From: Chrysemys picta bellii
Lineage: Eukaryota > Chordata > Testudines > Emydidae
Direction of reading: 5' to 3'
DNA: 64,000 nt
Assembly: GCF_011386835.1 (NCBI RefSeq)
Contig: NC_088800.1
Location: 11,184,572 to 11,248,571, forward strand
The notes under the pieces are model-generated. The model was not told the origin of the DNA. It saw only the letters and a program-made list of their open reading frames with translations, and searched no databases. Numbering within the stretch: the first letter of the stretch is position 1; each line of letters begins with the position of its first letter. Below, piece by piece: positions 1 to 10,345 of this stretch. The translations under genes and the position numbers were made by a program.

Positions 1-2907
1 AAGCACATTTCTTTTTGTGCAAATGTTCTTTTTCTTTCCAAGCTTGCTCTTGAACATAAACCATTCTTTAAAGACCTATTTTCTAAAATAAGAACAGTTA
101 CAGTCAACAGAATATGCTGCCCACTTTCCCACACCCTTCATAATTTATGTCTAACCTGAATAGGAAAAGCCCTTATAAATTTCAACAAATGTTTCATTAA
201 TTAACACCCCATCTCCCTAAGCCTCAAAGCAGCTGGTGAGAAGAATTGTGTAAGTTGAGTCTGTAAATATAAACTAGGTCAACACAAGGGATCCATATTC
301 ACTATTGCAAATAGATATCCCTTTGTTATTAATAGCTGTTCCTGAGGTGTTTCATCTTAGAACTCAAGACTATCAAAAGTCAACAGTATAAAGCTTCTGG
401 GTCTCTATAATTATTCTGTGAAGTAACTCCCTATTGCAACAATCCTTTGATACAATTAGATTCAATGGACCAAATGCAGAAGTCCTTATTCATAGTTCAA
501 TCTTGCTCATATTGTAATCAACAGGAGTCTTTTGGTTGATTTCAGAGGGGCCCTATTAGTCAGTCCTTGCTCAGGCAAATTCATTACTTCATTAACAATA
601 TACTGTATCTCGATGGAAATTTTGAGATCTTCCCTATTTACTCAGTTCCTACTCTGGCAAACTCTTGTTGACTTCAATATAAGTTGCCAATGCAACTTGG
701 CTCTCTGTTCATGCCACAACATCTAATCAGCAAAACATTCTGTGTCCAAGAAGTTTATTATTTCTATAGTTGTCCAGGATGATTCACAGATAAAAAATGA
801 AAAAGAAGACTTTATGAGCCTATATAAATAGATAACATTATGGCTCTGCCCAATCCCTAATCTGAACAGTGCAATGGGGAAACAAAGAGAGAAGGAAAAA
901 ACACCTGGGAAGCATTTTGTTTCCTTTACATGTTCTGCATGTGGAAACATGGATTGCCATCATTTGACATGTAACATATACCCCTCTTGTGTCGTTTTTA
1001 TATATCAAGTTTAAATATATCATGGTCATGTACAGAAGTGGTAATGAAGAGTACCTGAGTGAAGGCTAGCAGTGGAAAACTAGCCAAAAGAACTGAGTTT
1101 TAAAGAAGGCTCTCATGATAAGAAAGTCACTAGACATAGAAGCAGTACTCTTAGAGAGTAGTATGAAAGAAGACATGCAGTGATGAGTGTGACAAAAGGG
1201 AACATGAGAGTGAGCATTTAACAGAGCAGAGGGAGCGCATGGGCAGATATTAGGAGATGAAGCAAGAAGTAGGCCGGGGCACAATCATAAAGCACCTTGA
1301 AGGAGATAATCCCTCAATAGAATTTTTGCCATTGACTCCAATAGGATCAGGTTTTCATCCGAGGGGTCTTATTGTGATGTAGAAAGAGATAGGAGGACAG
1401 TGGAGACACTCAAAGAGGGAGTGACATGGTCATAGCATACAGTATTAGCATATTAATGGATGTGACTGTCTTATTTCACTGCTCTGTATGAAGCCTAGAG
1501 ACTACAGGAACTTTAGAATACTAATTAATCACAATTGTTATTAGCTATTTCATGGGCTACCGTCCCCAAAATAGAGAGATGTTTCTCCATGATTTTTGCA
1601 CTATTGTTGCCCCATAGTGAAAAATTACCTGAAAAAGTGAGCCAGGTTAACATTGGCAAACAATAAACAAATCAAATATCATCATGCTAAATAAACAAGC
1701 TGAGCTGAGTGAGTTCAAGTGGACCACAGAGTTCATTTGCAGGTTCATAATTAATTGAAGTTACAGAACGTATGTCAACTAATAGAGGCCTACTGGTCCA
1801 AGTAGGGCATATATGTTATGGAGAGCCATGGGTTACAGGACTAGCTGCAACTCTGACCCCTCTCTGGTTTCTGAGTGCATCATCTTCAGGTATCAGGCCT
1901 TGTGCCTTTACCTCTCCTAAAGGTGTAATCACACAATCCTCCAGACTCAGACTAACAGCCCCTTATGTATCAACTATATCTATTCAAGCAGATCCAAAGG
2001 GGTTCGATACCTGTGAATCTTCCCTTCGGGAGCTTGTGACCAGTGGTGAATACAAGCACCAAACAGCCTCCTTAAACCAAAGTATTGTTTAATCTTAACA
2101 GTAGGGAGAAAGCAAAACATAAGAGAAAAGGGATTTTAGAACAACTAAAGGCTTACATGCATGTCTATTTTACTTAATAATTCAAGGCAGGCCTATTTTA
2201 CCCCAGATCTCTAATCTCTGGATGTCTAGGAGTCAGTCAGTTCACCAGAACAGTTTCTTTGTCCAGGGACTGGGGGAATCCATTTTAACTGCTTATAGTC
2301 TTTTTGATCTGTTTGGCCCCTGCATTTGAAAAACAAGCTGTGTGATTCGGCTGGAGCCTGGAATATAGGAACTTCACAGTTAATAACTCAGTCATTATCT
2401 CTCCCATTGTCTTGTAACAACCCCCAAAGATTTGTTGAGGGATGGTTTATATCACGTCATTGATTTGCCTTCCTGTTTTTTCCCAACAGCTTGCTATTAA
2501 ACTTAACCAGTGTAGTCATATAGTAAATATTCTAATACCCAGGCCACTCCAAAATCCATCACGTGGAGTAACATTAATTTTTCCATCTCTGTGAGAATTT
2601 CACTGACAAAAGGCCCATAAATTGCTTACCGTTCCTTCAGGGTTTTGCTCAAAGGTCCTGTCCGATACTATAAGTGGGATCAAAGCCTGTAGGAGAAAAG
2701 TACAAGTACCTCCAGCTGTGTAATAACTAAGCATCTAGTGTGATGAGTGGTCTGGTGATAACAACCTGATTAGTACAATACTTTAAGTATATCGGACAGC
2801 TCCACTAAATCGGTCATTGTGCCATTGCCCACTGAGGAGGGACATGTATGGAAGGAAAATGGCCAGTTTGCTGGCCATCTTTTGTCATCCCACTAGAAAA
2901 TCACTTA
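1..2907. other. Unassigned AT-rich non-coding DNA
   Basis: No gene or confident repeat is visible in this stretch. Open frames are short, overlap on both strands and look like chance. A short segment near 1315-1360, with 'gccattgactccaatagg' and 'atcaggttttcatcc', resembles one arm of the short palindromic elements found elsewhere in the window. The rest looks like old single-copy intergenic or intronic sequence. Confidence 0.5.
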
Positions 2908-2980
2908 GGGCCTGATCCAAAGTTCATAGAAATCAATGTAAAGACTCACATTAACTTTAATAAGTTGTGGGTCAGCCCTT
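2908..2980. repeat. Short palindromic element (degenerate)
   Basis: It opens with 'agggcctgatccaaag' and closes with 'ttgtgggtcagccctt', which is an imperfect inverted copy of the start. The centre has the 'aaatcaatg' type sequence seen in related copies (for example 13029-13091). It fits a short palindromic MITE-like family recurring through the window. The family name is not known to me. Confidence 0.5.
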
Positions 2981-3880
2981 TAAATTACTCATAGGCAGCT
3001 GAATCTGCCACTTCTTTAAACATGCATAAATTACCTGGCATTCCCCAACACACAGCAGCTTCCCTACAATACCTCTCTGACAGGACAATAAGCAAGACCT
3101 CTGGAATTACATGTAAGCTGTGAACATCAGAGCATTACCTACCACTGCTGATGCTGAGATAGCCAGTACATCATACTACTAAGAATCCTTAATCAGGGAT
3201 GGTACTGAGATAAGAAATGTAAGCATCCCGTCTGGCCAAACAGATCATCTCTCAAAACATTAACCAACTGCTGGGCTACTGCTTTTCTGCAATCTGAGTC
3301 ATCCTCCTCACACATTCCTCTGGGTTTTAAATGATTGACAGGAAAAGAAGCTAAGAGAAGCAGTTATTTCTTTACACTTAGCTGGTTTGTCAGGGCATTT
3401 GAAACTTCTGGATTAAGGAGAAAATGCTTAAGGATTAAGTGAAGGGAAAAAATCCAAACAACCTGGTGCTGTGAATTTAGAAGTCAAACAGATGGGCTCA
3501 GACGAGTTAGTGATACCCTCACTGATATACTGTATCTAATCAACAATACCATTTAAAGTTATAGACTTTGTGGAGAAAAAGTAACACCTGAAAGTTTCTT
3601 GCCACAATGCCATATCTCTTCAGGGCCTCAAAACAGACAGAATTGTGTCCAACAAAGAGGCATTCGACAAATCCTAGAGTCAGATGCGCACCCTATACCA
3701 AGTTGATGTTCATGATAACGGGCCACTCTTGACAAATGTGGCCCGAAAATGACCAAACACAGGTCACAGGGGCATGAAGGAGAACTACTGAAGGTTCAGT
3801 GGTGCCATTTAGGCATGGCCTATAGTAAAGATGATACAAAGCTGCACTTCCCCAGAGAGAGCACAGAAAGGGAGCATAAA
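2981..3880. other. Unassigned non-coding DNA
   Basis: I see no gene, tRNA or confident repeat here. The frame that begins near 3749 runs into the adjacent GC-rich MITE and is not treated as a gene. Confidence 0.5.
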
Positions 3881-3888
3881 GGTTATAT

Positions 3889-4154
3889 CAGGGGTCGGCA
3901 ACCTCTGGCACATGGCTCACCAGGCTCACTGGCCGCGGTTCGCCGCTCCAAGCAAATGGGGGCTGCGGGAAGCGGTGCGGGCCGAGGGATGTGCTGGCTG
4001 CAGCTTCCCGCAGCCCCCATTGGCCTGAAGCGGCGAACCGCAGCCAGAGGGAGCCGCGATCGGCCGAACCTGCGGAGGTGGCAGGTAAACAAACTGGTCC
4101 GGCCCGCCAGGGTGCTTATCCTGGCAAGCCACATGCCAGAGATTGCCGACCCTG
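3889..4154. mobile_element. hAT-type MITE, family A, internally deleted left arm
   Basis: The element starts 'caggggtcggcaacc' and ends 'gattgccgaccctg', so the ends are inverted repeats. It is flanked by an exact 8-bp direct repeat, 'ggttatat', at 3881-3888 and 4155-4162. Eight-base duplications are the hallmark of hAT transposons. The interior is GC-rich and palindromic, centred near 3985. The left arm has lost about 70 bases, jumping from 'caccaggctc' into 'actggccgcgg', so the copy is 266 bp against 336 bp for the full copies. It belongs to the 'gggggctgcgggaagcgg' subfamily. There is no transposase; mobility would have needed an autonomous hAT elsewhere. Confidence 0.9.
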
Positions 4155-4319
4155 GGTTATATCCATATTGAAAAAGGAGGCTACTGTGATTTGATCCATA
4201 GTTTGCTGACCATGGGCTCCCAGTAAAATGCCAGTATGACCCTTCCCAGTGCAGTTTGGTGGTCTGTCGTATGCTGTAATCCCAAACTCTCTGTACTAGG
4301 GCAAGAATAGCCTTGAGGC

Positions 4320-4460
4320 TAAAAATCAGGAGTCAGGAAACATGGGTTCTGTTCCTGGGTCTGCTACTGACTCCCTGTGAGACCTTGAGCACATGCTGTT
4401 CCATGCCTCAGTTTCTATATTTGTAATAAGAGGGGTAACAGTATTTGCCTGTCTGGATTA
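4320..4460 (+). mobile_element. MIR/CORE-SINE-like relic
   Basis: The order of sequence blocks matches a MIR-type SINE: 'tcaggagtcagg' then 'gggttctgttcctggg' (a B-box-like part), 'ctgctactgactccctg', 'tgagaccttgagcac' and 'gcctcagtttc'. The A-box end is eroded. The copy is old and diverged. The subfamily cannot be assigned by eye. Confidence 0.6.
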
Positions 4461-4501
4461 ATTCACTCGTGTTTGTGGAGTATTTTTGCATTGCTGTAGT
4501 G

Positions 4502-4837
4502 CAGGGGTCGGCAACGTTCGGCACGCGGCTCACCAGGGTAAGCACCCTGGCGGGCCGGGCCACTTTTATTTACCTGCTGACGCGGCAGGTTCGGCCGATC
4601 GCAGCCCGCACTGGCCGCGGTTTGCCGTCCCGGGCCAATGGGGGCGGCGAGAAGCGGCGCGGGCGAGCGATGTGCTGGCCGCGGCTTCTTGCCGCCCCCA
4701 TTGGCCCGGGACAGCGAACCGCAGCCAGTGGGGGCCGCGATCGACCGAACCTGCCGCGTCAGCAGGTAAATAAAACTGGCCCGGCCCGCCAGGGTGCTTA
4801 CCCTGGTGAGCCGCGTGCCGAACGTTGCCGACCCCTG
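4502..4837. mobile_element. hAT-type MITE, family A, full palindromic copy
   Basis: It begins 'caggggtcggcaacgttcgg' and ends with the inverted form 'cgaacgttgccgacccctg'. An exact 8-bp duplication 'ctgtagtg' flanks it at 4494-4501 and 4838-4845. The two arms of roughly 155 bases are inverted copies of each other around a short asymmetric centre near 4660-4680. The single strand could therefore fold into a very long hairpin. It belongs to the 'gggggcggcgagaagcgg' subfamily and has the same 336-bp length as the copy at 43243-43578. Open frames on both strands are products of the GC-rich palindrome, not genes. Confidence 0.93.
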
Positions 4838-4845
4838 CTGTAGTG

Positions 4846-6004
4846 CCTTCCACTTAACAGTCCCAAATTATAATGATTGGAAACTACAATCCTTCTCTTG
4901 GGCCGCATGTCAGATTTTTCTTCATTTTCAAAGCAGGCATATAAAGCAATACATAAATAAAGTAAGAAAGTAAAAAGGAACATATTTTAAGCATGTCTCA
5001 ATTGTCATGGAAAGTTAAAAAACAAATAAAAAGAACAATTTCTTCTCTTGCAACTGTAAACACATTAAAGTAAACTGAATATGATGTTAGCTTTGTCAAT
5101 AATTACTTTACAACAGCTTATGGAAAAAGAGAATGCTGCATAAAATATCTATGGCTGACAGCTTGCTAGCTAATTTCATCATTTCTATGGGGAAAAAACA
5201 TGGAAAAGATCTGAAATGCTCAGCCTTGAAGGATGTACAGGAAAGTCTTGGCAGGTGGCAGAAGAAGAAAAATCTACTTATTTTAAATTAACCATGGAAA
5301 CACAGAAGAGTACAGGAATTCTGAAGGGAGCTCTTCAGAATATTTTTTTAAAAATTCAGGAAGGAGAAAAGGCCAAAAAAAAACAACACAAAAGTGTCCA
5401 CAGTAACACTTTCAAGATCATAGTTGTCATGGAAGTACCACCTGAACTCTGGGATTCATAAGCAATTTCATTTTTGCATTTGTTTCTCGATGCAGCTCTG
5501 TGCCTTGACCTTTGCTATCCTGGATAATTTGCATGCTTTCATGCTGGGATTGAAAGCATATTCACATCCGTAGTAATAGCATAATAATAACATTTGTGAT
5601 CATATTTAATGCTTTTAATGCCGAAAGTTCCCAAGGCACTTTACAAACCGGTATACAGCCATTACTGCACCCACTGGTGAAATGTAGACACTTCTGGGGA
5701 GGAACACAGCAGTTATTTAACGTCCTGAAAGTTTTGGACAGGAAACTAAGATGCAATAAAAACATCCAGTTGGAAGCATAAGAGGTGTGTCTATATCGCA
5801 ATACCACAGCTGTCATCTTCCTGTGTTTTGTTCCCTGTAAATACCACCTCTACAAAACAATATTCCTTGGCAGGTAGTTATGGTAGCAGATCAGTATTTC
5901 TGGTGTGTAATCTTAACCAGGAAAGTGCCATCTCTAGAAGTGAAAGGACACAGCAGTACCTCAAAGGCTAGGAAAGATCATGGATAACAATCTATCCTCT
6001 TCAT
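4846..6004. other. Unassigned non-coding DNA
   Basis: No gene is recognised. The part around 5590-5760, with 'cccaaggcactttacaaacc' followed by 'aggaaactaagatgcaa', resembles the tail region of old SINE-like sauropsid repeats, but I cannot assign it. The remainder shows nothing distinctive. Confidence 0.45.
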
Positions 6005-6200
6005 TAGAGCGGGGCAGGAAACAATTTTCCTGACCTGAAAATTTTCAAGATTTTAAAAATGTTTCCTGTGCTGATTTGAGATAAAAAGTAAAAAAAAAAA
6101 AAAAATTAAATGTTGTAAATCACAAATTTTAAATAATCAAAATAAACCAAAACTAAGTATTTCAATTGACTTGACATTAAAATTTTCTAGATTTTGACTT
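6005..6200. repeat. AT-rich dispersed repeat fragment
   Basis: The segment contains 'aaacaattttcctgacc', 'gaaaattttcaagatttt' and a 14-base A run. Similar 'aaaattttca' wording occurs at 45530-45680 and 55095-55520, suggesting a diverged AT-rich repeat family. It carries no coding signal. Confidence 0.35.
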
Positions 6201-6227
6201 TTTGCCCCAGCTTGGGAGTGGACATTC

Positions 6228-6285
6228 TGACCTCAGTGGAGTTACTGCTGGTTTATACTGGTGTAACTGAGATCAAAAGCTACCT
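6228..6285. repeat. Partial short palindromic element
   Basis: The wording 'cagtggagttactgctgg' followed by 'tatactggtgtaactgagat' matches half of the palindromic elements seen around 24561, 40288 and 52457. Only one arm and the loop region are recognisable. Confidence 0.4.
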
Positions 6286-6804
6286 CTTCGGTTTCTCAGT
6301 GGGAGTCCCTTGATTTGGGAATTTGCTTCGTCCTGGACCAACGGAGCCTGTTAAACTGGTTCTGGTCTTATGAACTCTGGGCTGATGTGTATGTAAGTGC
6401 AATGGATATGCTTCTGATTAACACCAGGGCATATGAGTTAAGAAACAGGACACCTTTCGTCCCATCTCTTTTGTCAAGTGTTAGCTTGAGGGCAGGGGAG
6501 TGAGTTGCGTGTGAGCAAAAGATTCTTCACTTTTGCTTTTGCTTGTTAGAATAGTGTAATGGATAAGAATTGGGTAGTAGTTCGACACAACAAAAATAAA
6601 ACACTGGGGTTTTGGGGGGTTATTTTGGAATCTTCCACAGTATGTGAACCCTCACCATGGAGATGGGACAAATGACTTTAATCAAAACCCAAGTAAATAA
6701 ATGCTCAAAGCATTCTACGGACGATTTATTAAGTAGTCAGTCATTACAGCAACCTTAGCAGCTGAACATAGGTTAGCATTTTATAACCCATTTGCGATAG
6801 GTTG
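6286..6804. other. Unassigned non-coding DNA
   Basis: Nothing gene-like or confidently repetitive is seen apart from short T and G runs near 6600-6625. Confidence 0.45.
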
Positions 6805-7242
6805 ACTTCAGTCATGAACTCATAGACTTTAAGGCCAGAAGGGACCATCATGATCATCTAATCTGACCGCCTGCACATTGCAGGCCACAGAACCTCACCC
6901 ACCCAGTCCTGTAATAGACCCATAACCTCTGCCTGAGTTAGTGAAGTCCTCAGATCATGACTTAAAGACTTCAAGATACAGAGAATCCTCCATTTATATT
7001 TGTTTAAATCTGCAAGTGACCCGTGACCCATGCTGCAGAGGAAGGCGAACCTGCCCTACCCCCCGCCCCAGGGTCTCTGCCAATCTGACCTGGGGGGAAA
7101 TTCCCTCCCAACCCCAAATATGGTGATCAGTTAGACCCTGACCATGTGCGCAAGACCCACCAGCCAGACACTTGGAAAAGAATTCTCTGTAGTAACTCAG
7201 AGCCCTCCATATCTAGTGTCCCATCACTGGCTGTTGGAGATA
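6805..7242 (-). mobile_element. CR1 LINE 3' region, minus strand, 5'-truncated
   Basis: Read on the minus strand, the left end is a CR1-type 3' terminus; on the plus strand it appears as 'catagactttaaggccagaa' then 'gggaccatcatgatcatcta'. The following text ('cctgcacattgcaggccaca', 'aagtgacccgtgacccatgc', 'ccccaaatatggtgatcag') is the typical 3' UTR side of a sauropsid CR1 subfamily. No reverse transcriptase remains. The right boundary is approximate. Confidence 0.7.
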
Positions 7243-8271
7243 GATCGAGCAGGAGTTAGAATAAGGCCTACACTCAGCCTGTCTTTTTGTACCTACGAAA
7301 TATTTCTGGGTAGAGTTAATGTAATTTAGTTGTGGTTGCACCCATATATCAGGTACGTAGCCATCTGCACTTATTTATTTGTATTTGTTTAAACTAAGGA
7401 CATCAATTGCACGTGCACTTAATTGCAAAATCACATCCACGGTTAAGTATAACTGCAATGAAAAGCTAGATTTTAAAAATGTAGTTGTCTTGCCTAAATC
7501 CACACAATGAGTCTATAGCACTTTTGATCCTGAGGTTTCTTAGCAATCATGACATAGGATAGCCCATTCCAGCTTAGTTTTGCGTCTCATGGATTAAACA
7601 CGGTGTTTCAGTTACAGGCTGCACAGTAGGAAATTAAAACATGTTGAAAGATTGGAAAGTTAAGTTCCCTTCCGGTGTTAAGCAAGGGATTTACAAGAAA
7701 TCACTCTCCAGATTTATCAGGGATATATTTACAATACTTGAGTAAGTGTGAATATTACTCAAAGGAGATATTTAGTCACATACTGTATCTCTCTGAAGGG
7801 AGACCATATTGCATTAAATGTCTCCACCATGTTCTGTAATTTGAAGGATAAATTCTCAAGTGTTGATTAGTCACACATTTGATACAGCACATCTATTATT
7901 TTGGGTTTATATGAAGATTTCCATCTCTATTATTAATTTCTTGGCTATCATCATGGTTTTTCTCAGGAACCATCTATCATCATCATAACTCAGACCCCTC
8001 ATGCCAATATTGTTAAATTTCCTTATGTATAGTGCCAGGATATGAAACTGAAAGTGGAGGAGGTAAATTCTACTTATATTAAGTGGTTTAATGTGGGTTA
8101 GGAACAGGAATCGGAGCCAGGAATGTGTGAAGTTTTGAGTTAGTGAGATTAAATGCTTTTCTTAAGGCCACATCTGTAAAATGGGGGTAGTAATATTTAC
8201 CAGTCTTTTAGGAAAGTGTCAAATATTGTGCTTCTCCCAACATTTTTACTATAATTATTTGATATTTCTAT
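7243..8271. other. Unassigned non-coding DNA with a possible MIR-like scrap
   Basis: No gene is seen. Near 8157-8215, 'ccacatctgtaaaatggggg' resembles the 3' part of MIR/CORE-SINE copies, but it is too short to annotate with confidence. Confidence 0.4.
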
Positions 8272-8462
8272 GGGGGGAGAGGGATAGCTCAGTGGTTTGA
8301 GCATTGGCCTGCTAAATTCAGGGTTGGGAGTTCAATCCTTGAAGGGGCCACTTAGGGATCTGGGACAAAAATCAGTACTTGGTCCTGCTAGTGAAGGCAG
8401 GGTGCTGGACTCAATGACCCTCAGGGTCCCTTCCAGCTCTATGAGATATAGATATATCTCTT
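8272..8462 (+). mobile_element. tRNA-derived SINE with CR1-like tail (turtle Cry I type)
   Basis: A pol III A-box-like start 'gatagctcagtggtttgagc' is followed about 35 bases later by the B-box-like 'gggagttcaatcc'. This spacing is as in a tRNA; the head looks tRNA-Lys-like. The body continues with 'cctgctagtgaaggcagg' and 'ctggactcaatgaccctcag', ending 'cccttccagctctatgag', which matches a CR1-type 3' tail. Turtle SINEs of this design are known to borrow CR1 machinery. A second copy lies inverted at about 30862-31048. It is not a functional tRNA because it runs on as a composite repeat. Confidence 0.85.
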
Positions 8463-9283
8463 AATATTTATCTATTGAAGTAGTTCCCAAAAAGAATTAG
8501 ATCCTCACTGTATTAGGTCTTCATCCTAAAGAGTTTAAATGTGACATAAGGCAAAAGGGATAAAAATCAAAGCATATTAAAGAAAGGGTTATCATCAATG
8601 TGCTATGTAGGAGGTCAGGCTAGATGGTCCCAGTGGTTACCGCTGCCTTAACAGCTATGCAGCATGTACAATTTTTATATACATATTACATTTGCTTTGT
8701 TATTAATTATTATTATCAATAGATGAAATAAGTGTCATTTATCCCCATCTATTCTCAACATATCCATCAATGAAGAAATTATATTCCCCCGCAATTTTCC
8801 TAAAGTGGATTTTTTTTCCCCCTCCATACAACTCTAGAACAGCAAAGTAACTCTATCTGTAACAGTGGAATCCTTGGGATTCTCAGACCGTTTCATGCAA
8901 GGCTCACACAGAGAGAAATTCATGTCTTTTGACCCAATCTGGGGGATTAATTTAGTGTTTCTGAGAGGATGGAGACTCAAGACCTTGATTTATCTATCGA
9001 ATAGGCAACAGCAATACAATATGCACCCACACTGTCCTATTAAGGGCCTCAACTGTGTGCTGGATGGACCCCATTCTAGGAGTGAGACAGTACTTCATTC
9101 ACATGCTCTTTCACTTCTGTGCTTATCTGAAGTGACAGCCCACAGTAGTGATACTTGTGAAGGAGGTTGTGTGCATGATGTGATCATCTGTCTGGCAGGT
9201 ACTGGAATAAGACCAACAAATAATTTCTCCTGTAGGCTTTGACCGGTATCTTTCCAATCTTTCAACATGTTTTAATTTCCTAA
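8463..9283. other. Unassigned non-coding DNA
   Basis: No gene recognised. A short piece at 8605-8640 ('ggaggtcaggctagatggtc') resembles a CR1 3' tail on the plus strand. The open frame at 8865-9242 has no recognisable similarity and its codon content does not stand out. Confidence 0.4.
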
Positions 9284-9356
9284 TGGGCTTAATCCAAAGC
9301 CTAATTAAATAAATGGGAAGATTCCCATTTTCTTCAGTGGGCTTTCTATAAGGCCC
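9284..9356. repeat. Short palindromic element (degenerate)
   Basis: The arms 'gggcttaatccaaagccta' and 'gtgggctttctataaggccc' are diverged inverted copies around 'gggaagattcccatt'. It belongs with the other palindromic elements of the window. Confidence 0.5.
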
Positions 9357-9545
9357 CAGGTATTAAGGCTAGAAGGGACCATTATAGCATATAGTCTGAC
9401 CCATGCAGGGCAGGAAAGGAGCCTGTCTCATGCCAACCAATCCAAAGACAAGACCAACAAACCTTTTCCCTGGGGAAACTTGAACTGCCATTCTTCTGAT
9501 TTACAGTTGAACGCACTGACCCATTGAACCACAGAGAGGATTTTT
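9357..9545 (-). mobile_element. Second tRNA-derived SINE with CR1-like tail, minus strand
   Basis: On the minus strand a tRNA-like head reads 'ctctgtggttcaatgggtca' (A-box side), then 'atggcagttcaagtttcc' (B-box side). The body runs to a tail that on the plus strand is 'ttaaggctagaagggaccat', a CR1-type 3' end. The head differs from that of the SINE at 8272-8462, so this appears to be another tRNA SINE family carrying the same kind of LINE tail. Boundaries are approximate. Confidence 0.65.
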
Positions 9546-9778
9546 GCCACTTTTGTTGTGAATTAGGCAGGATTTGAATCTGCCATCACTTGCCGACATT
9601 TGCCAATGTTCCATCCAACCTCCTGCAGAACATCTATTTAGCAGATTTGGATCACAACAGAGCTGGACTGACTATACATCAGTAACATTTCCCCCCCCAC
9701 ACACACACACCCCAAGCATTGTTAAACAAACCATCTGTGAAAAACCCTAAACCGAAGCATTGCATCCAGTGTCCTTGG

Positions 9779-9938
9779 CAGGGCTGCCCAGAGGATTCAG
9801 GGGACCTGGGGCAAAGCAATTTCAGGGGCCCCTTCTATAAAAAAAGTTGCAACAACATAGAATACTATATTCTCGTGGGGGCCCCTGCGGGGCCCGGGAC
9901 CTGGGGCAAATTGCCCGCCCCTCCCCCGGGCAGCCCTG
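9779..9938. mobile_element. hAT-type MITE, family D
   Basis: The ends are 'cagggctgcccagagg' and 'cccccgggcagccctg', forming an inverted repeat. An exact 8-bp duplication 'gtccttgg' lies at 9771-9778 and 9939-9946. The body contains the related phrases 'gacctggggcaaagcaattt' and 'gacctggggcaaattgcccg'. There is no coding capacity; the open frames crossing it are chance. Confidence 0.9.
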
Positions 9939-9946
9939 GTCCTTGG

Positions 9947-10039
9947 TGTTATGCAGCAAAGGGATATTGTACTGATGTTGCTGAACTGATTCAAAGTGCC
10001 GGGAATAGGAGACCTTAAACCCTTTGCTTCTTCTAGTCC
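9947..10039. other. Unassigned non-coding DNA
   Basis: Short spacer between the family D MITE and the candidate conserved element; nothing seen. Confidence 0.4.
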
Positions 10040-10345
10040 CTCAACCCCTGGATAAATTGAAATATTTAATCAAATTCAAACAGCCGTGATCTTGTTTGTA
10101 CAACTTGCTTTATTATCCTGTGCATTTTAACCGCAATCTGCCTAGTTCCTAATGTGACCTAAAGAACCAATCGGCATTTATTACAAATGCAAGGCAATAA
10201 GCTTCTGGCTCAGCAATTAATCACTGACATGGAGGAATTTCTTCTCTCCAGGTGGGGAATCCATCCAAAAACTAAGAAAAATAATCAGGCTAATTAATTC
10301 TTATCTGCAAAGAGCAATTAGATAAATGACCTAAAAACAGGCCTG
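10040..10345. promoter_or_regulatory. Candidate conserved non-coding element / enhancer
   Basis: The stretch is free of recognisable repeats and dense in homeodomain-type cores: 'tttaatcaaattc', 'gcaattaatcactgac', 'ggctaattaattc' and 'gcaattagataaatgacc'. It also has a CCAAT-type 'aaccaatc' and a GATA-type 'cttatctgc'. Clustering of such motifs in unique sequence is typical of developmental enhancers, but cross-species conservation cannot be seen from one sequence. This is inference. Confidence 0.25.

Noticed and set aside
3749..4171. 140-codon plus-strand frame
   Set aside because: More than half lies in a MITE with an exact target-site duplication, and the upstream part has no recognisable domain.
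4502..4837. Candidate microRNA precursor
   Set aside because: The hairpin is far longer than a normal precursor and is explained by the MITE structure; no expression evidence is available.
4445..4853. Overlapping frames of 95-132 codons on both strands
   Set aside because: They lie within the palindromic family A MITE; both strands give the same kind of arginine-, glycine- and proline-rich text because the DNA is GC-rich and self-complementary.
8280..8345. Possible tRNA gene
   Set aside because: A- and B-box-like sequences are present, but the sequence continues as a composite SINE and does not have the intact arms of a functional tRNA.
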